Positions 60,601 through 64,000 of a DNA stretch of 64,000 bases are shown here, in pieces. The notes under the pieces are model-generated. The model worked only from the letters and a program-made list of their open reading frames with translations, ran no database searches and had not been told where the DNA came from. Source of the DNA: Triops longicaudatus (lineage: Eukaryota > Arthropoda > Branchiopoda > Notostraca > Triopsidae); assembly GCA_022885665.1 (NCBI GenBank), contig JAGQDJ010000608.1:248001-312000 (forward strand), given 5' to 3'. Each line of letters starts with the position of its first letter. Positions within the stretch are counted from its first letter, which is position 1. A program made the position numbers and the translations under genes.

Positions 60601-63600
60601 ACGCAGCCTCCCCCCTTCGCCAGGAACTTCCATTGTTTTCGGGCCAAAGTTGGAGCTCGCTTTCCCGAAACTTAATTGCATGTAGATCGAAACCGTGAGC
60701 GACCTAGACGAACTATTGTAACACCTCACGTTCTTGACCTGTTGCGAAATGCTACCCATCAAAGCCTATCACCCTTATCCCTCGCTTCGGTCTTCGATTT
60801 TTTGTGCGTTCAATTTGCTTGAGTCATTTTATCCTAATTTTATTGTATGATTTTTTATTATTTTAGTGTTTTGCCAGGATACCCTTCTGTTTTCGCGCAA
60901 CTTTGTCGCCCAGAGTAGAAAGCAAGTGTAACACAATGTCTCCCTACTTCGTAAAACAATTACGTCCCAACTTGTCTGACATAAACGAACATTCATTTAC
61001 AGTCTTGTTTTATGATAGCGGCTAGGCTTGGCTAGGGGTTTTTTGACCTCTCTGTTCGTGTTTTGGTCGTCTCGGCTTTGGAAACTTCACAGGTTTTCGA
61101 TGTTCTCGGGGTGTTAAGATCCTGTGTATCTCCCACCTTTATAATATTATAATGTATCGCCTCCCTCAGTGCCTTAAACTTTGTATCGTTCATTCCCGTT
61201 AACAGAGTCTGTTGAGGGGGATAACTTGTTGTGACTTATCCGATTTTTATAATCCTACAAGACACCTTTATAGCCCCTAACCTTGCCAATCGACGACGAA
61301 CAGTCGTCAGAGGGAGAGACAAATAATTAATCGGATTTGAACATGTGTTATTTCAAAAAAGAAGACTCAAGGACATTCCGTTCTTATAATTGTAATCCCC
61401 TCACGTGAAAACTCCTTTGGAGTACCTTTTTACAGCTCCTTATTGTCACGTCATGCAGGAGTTGGTGGGTTATCATAACAAACGGAGATAACAATACCTT
61501 CGTCCTCATGCAAGGTGATCAGAAAAACTCAATGCTTCCCCTTTCAATACTGAATGCTAAACAAGTTATTGCAAAACGATGTATCTTTACGAGGTCTGCT
61601 CACGTCTAGAAATGCTCGAAATACTCTGGAAACGAATATTCTCGACTTACCAAGATTCCGTCTCCAGATTTCCTTGACGTCTTGTACCCATTATGAAAGC
61701 CCCACCAGGAATGGTCTGTCTTCCTTTCGCTTGTTAGCAATAGCTAAAGCTTGACAGTGATCGCGTCATTTACGAACTCTTGTTTGACGTTTGTTGTTAA
61801 TTAACTGTATGCGCCATATTACGATATGGCACAGCGACGTGATGCAGCTTATTAATATGCGCGTTAATCCTTTATGATGTTCCTCAATAAGAACGTATGT
61901 GTTCCTCAATAAGAACTTTACTCAAAGTTGTCCTTCTCCAGAGAAAGTTGACACCCCAATGCATAAAAAAACTCCATTACTCGAAAAATTCAAAGATGGG
62001 ACTTGAGCTTAGGCTGAGTCAAGACAACAATGAATTTTGTTGGCGAACGCTCGAGAAGGAAGTGCATACAGTACTGTCGGTAAGAAAACATGCAAGTAAA
62101 TCAATTTACTACAAAAATTCTGGAAGTTAATTATGCTCGAGGGAATCCTGAAAGGTTTGTGTAAAAAAAATAAGTATCACTTGGTGTAAATTTGGTGTAC
62201 AAATAAAAACAAGATTTAAAAATAAAGCCATTTTCTTGTAAACGTGGGTGTTCGAGTTGTTAATATCTTTCCGTCAATGTCAACTGGGTGCTATCAAGGT
62301 TCTCAATTTAGAATTCCTTGACATTTGTTGCTTCCAATCCGTCCTTAGCTTACTGGTCTAAACAGTCTTGACAGCTATGACGCTTGTCAAATGCCTGTCA
62401 TGTGGACGCTCAGTATAATTGGTGCCGTGGTGGCCGTGTAATGGGTAGTTTTTGCATTGGGTTAGGGGGTAAAAGTACCCCCCTATTTCGCCCCACAAAC
62501 AGGTCCTCAAGTTTGCGCATTCTTATTACGATTTTGTGTTTGTACGCTTACAAGCAAAATAACCTGCAGAGTGTCTATAAATTATCCTAGAAAGCTTCAT
62601 TTTATCCGTTTTTCCTGTTTAAGGACTTCCTTCTCCATTTTCTCGGTTACGGATTCATCCCATCTGTGAACATCTTTATGTTTATTATGTCAACCATTCG
62701 ACGCGTAACGTATGACTAGAAACCTTGTAAGTTTGGGTGCTGGGATAATCTTCTTCCGCTGTTGCCGTATCAAGTTACCAAGTGTCGCCTACTGGGGCGT
62801 GCCAAAGGGCACCTCTATAATTCGTCAAAATTATTTCCTACTGAAATTTGTCAAGTTATTATTTGCTTCTCAGCCAAGTTATGAGATTATCAACGGAGGC
62901 AGTCACGCTTGTCATGAATTAAAATTTCGAAGGAAGGCAACTTTTAACACTGACCTTTCTGAATGGGAGAAATTCCCTAAAATAGCATTCCAGAGCAAAA
63001 ACCTGTATCTACTTTTTGTTGCGTTGTGATCCACGTCCTTTTTATTTTGATTTTAGGTAAACCGGAAAACTCAAGCGGTTTAGGACAGTCTGCTTCAGGC
63101 CGGACTGGTAAGTTATGGTACCCCCTCAACTCCCACCTCTTTAGCATATACACACATGGCAATTCTTAAAAGGAAGGAGCGTTTTGCCACGTGCGCCATC
63201 CTACCCAATGACGATTTGAAGAACTCCAACAAGGAAGCGTCAAGCAGCCCGAGCCAAAGATTTGGGTGGTATTCAAGCATGGTATAGTCTATACGTTTAT
63301 ATAGGACGCAATTAACTGGCACATTAACGCAGCCAAGTTTTTGAAGAGATACAGGTTCCTTCATTTTTGCGTAGGCCTTTTTGTATGTGTCGATTGAATT
63401 AGCACGGCCTCGGAGCTACACGGGTGTCTATTTCCAGAAGTAGCTGGCATGATTATGGCATCATTAGCCAAGTTTTCAGTTTTGGGTGTCTGCTGGGCAT
63501 CCCAAGCTTGAAAACGGCGCAAAGGGACCGGGGCGTTGAAGAGGGTAATAACCGTACTAATAACGATGGGGAGCTTGAGCACGAAAAGACTCCCGGAGTC

Positions 63601-63880
63601 GAGCGCCACAGCGCTAAGGCATCGGGGAAAAAAAGAAAAAGGGGTTGCGCGCCCGCTCCTTGGGGGCGAAAGAAGCATCGTTCTGTTCTTTCCGCGGCAT
63701 CTGGAATCCAGCCCGCGTAGAGAGATTATATACTATGCGGCTCGCCGTCGTCGTCGCCGTCGTAGTGAAGAATGCCGTGCTACGGTATACCCGCACCGTC
63801 CCATGCCAGCCAAGGTTGTTCGAATCCATCTGAAAAGCCTGAAGGTTTTTCCCGAAGGCGCCAAAGCGTCGTTCGGAAAT
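57648..63880. other. Non-coding stretch, right part of the gene-free region
   Basis: Contains a 16-nt direct repeat pair (61879-61916), two short hairpins (61813-61830, 62464-62484) and a CGT-repeat at about 63744-63765. No gene supported. Confidence 0.45.
61879..61916 (+). repeat. Direct repeat, two copies of a 16-nt word
   Basis: GTTCCTCAATAAGAAC occurs at 61879-61894 and again at 61901-61916, a 22-nt period. Each copy has GTTC and GAAC as inverted ends. Confidence 0.85.
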
Positions 63881-63889
63881 ACCTCATTG

Positions 63890-63952
63890 GCGAAGGGGCG
63901 TGTCCCACCGTCTCTGTATATATCCCTCTCCACCTCGCGACGCCACTTCACA
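63890..63952 (+). promoter_or_regulatory. Promoter at the right edge of the window (GC box, TATA, initiator)
   Basis: A GC/KLF-type box GGGGCGTG near 63896, a TATATAT core from 63917, and a pyrimidine-rich initiator TTCACACC with A at 63950 (33 nt from the TATA start). This is the usual core-promoter order, on the + strand, at the end of a long gene-free stretch. The transcribed gene would lie beyond 64000. Confidence 0.5.
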
Positions 63953-64000
63953 CCCAACACTTGCCCTCTCACTCTCTGTTCCATTTTTCGTTAGTTTTTT

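Noticed and set aside
63536..63994. 152-residue open frame at the right edge
   Set aside because: Composed of a CGT repeat encoding poly-Arg and low-complexity DNA overlapping the inferred promoter; the opposite strand is equally open.

Overview
The window is invertebrate nuclear DNA. All recognisable genes are animal families with spliceosomal introns (mostly GT-AG) and the standard code (TAA, TAG and TGA all used as stops). A neurogenin proneural factor, KSR, a two-pore potassium channel, erlin and chorion-type animal haem peroxidases together point to a bilaterian, most likely a protostome and plausibly an ecdysozoan. I cannot fix the phylum from sequence alone.

Layout. 1-3.4 kb: mostly non-coding, with a possible minus-strand terminal gene fragment (about 412-951). 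3.4-4.6 kb: an intronless neurogenin-like bHLH gene (+) with a well-placed TATA box and initiator. 4.6-8.3 kb: gene-poor. 8.3-14.9 kb: two tandem minus-strand peroxidases with the same 11-exon structure. 15.6-18.5 kb: DDX55 (+). 18.7-23.7 kb: a two-exon K2P channel (-) split by a 3.07-kb intron inside the first selectivity filter. 24.5-26.0 kb: RFC5 (-). 27.0-32.5 kb: KSR (+, 17 exons). 33.6-38.3 kb: erlin (+, 7 exons). 38.8-39.9 kb: two small pogo/mariner-type elements. 39.9-63.9 kb: about 24 kb in which I find no convincing gene, only pyrimidine/purine-rich tracts and small repeats. At the right edge (about 63.89-63.95 kb) there is a GC box plus TATA plus initiator, probably the promoter of a + strand gene beyond the window.

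The housekeeping genes (DDX55 for 60S ribosome assembly, RFC5 for clamp loading, erlin for ER-associated degradation, KSR as Raf/MEK scaffold) are neighbours without an evident shared pathway. Two pairs are head-to-head (peroxidase B/DDX55, RFC5/KSR) and probably share promoter regions.

Most notable points: both peroxidases keep the overall fold motifs and the distal His but have replaced the proximal haem-ligand His, with Asp in copy A and Tyr in copy B, and have altered both haem-ester positions. Copy A also carries an apparent 1-nt frameshift. The K2P channel has lost the glycines of its second selectivity filter (TIIPAD in place of TxGFGD). The stop codons of DDX55 and RFC5, and of the 5'-end candidate gene, lie inside an AATAAA signal. 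Erlin intron 5 carries a strong G-quadruplex motif just before its 3' splice site.
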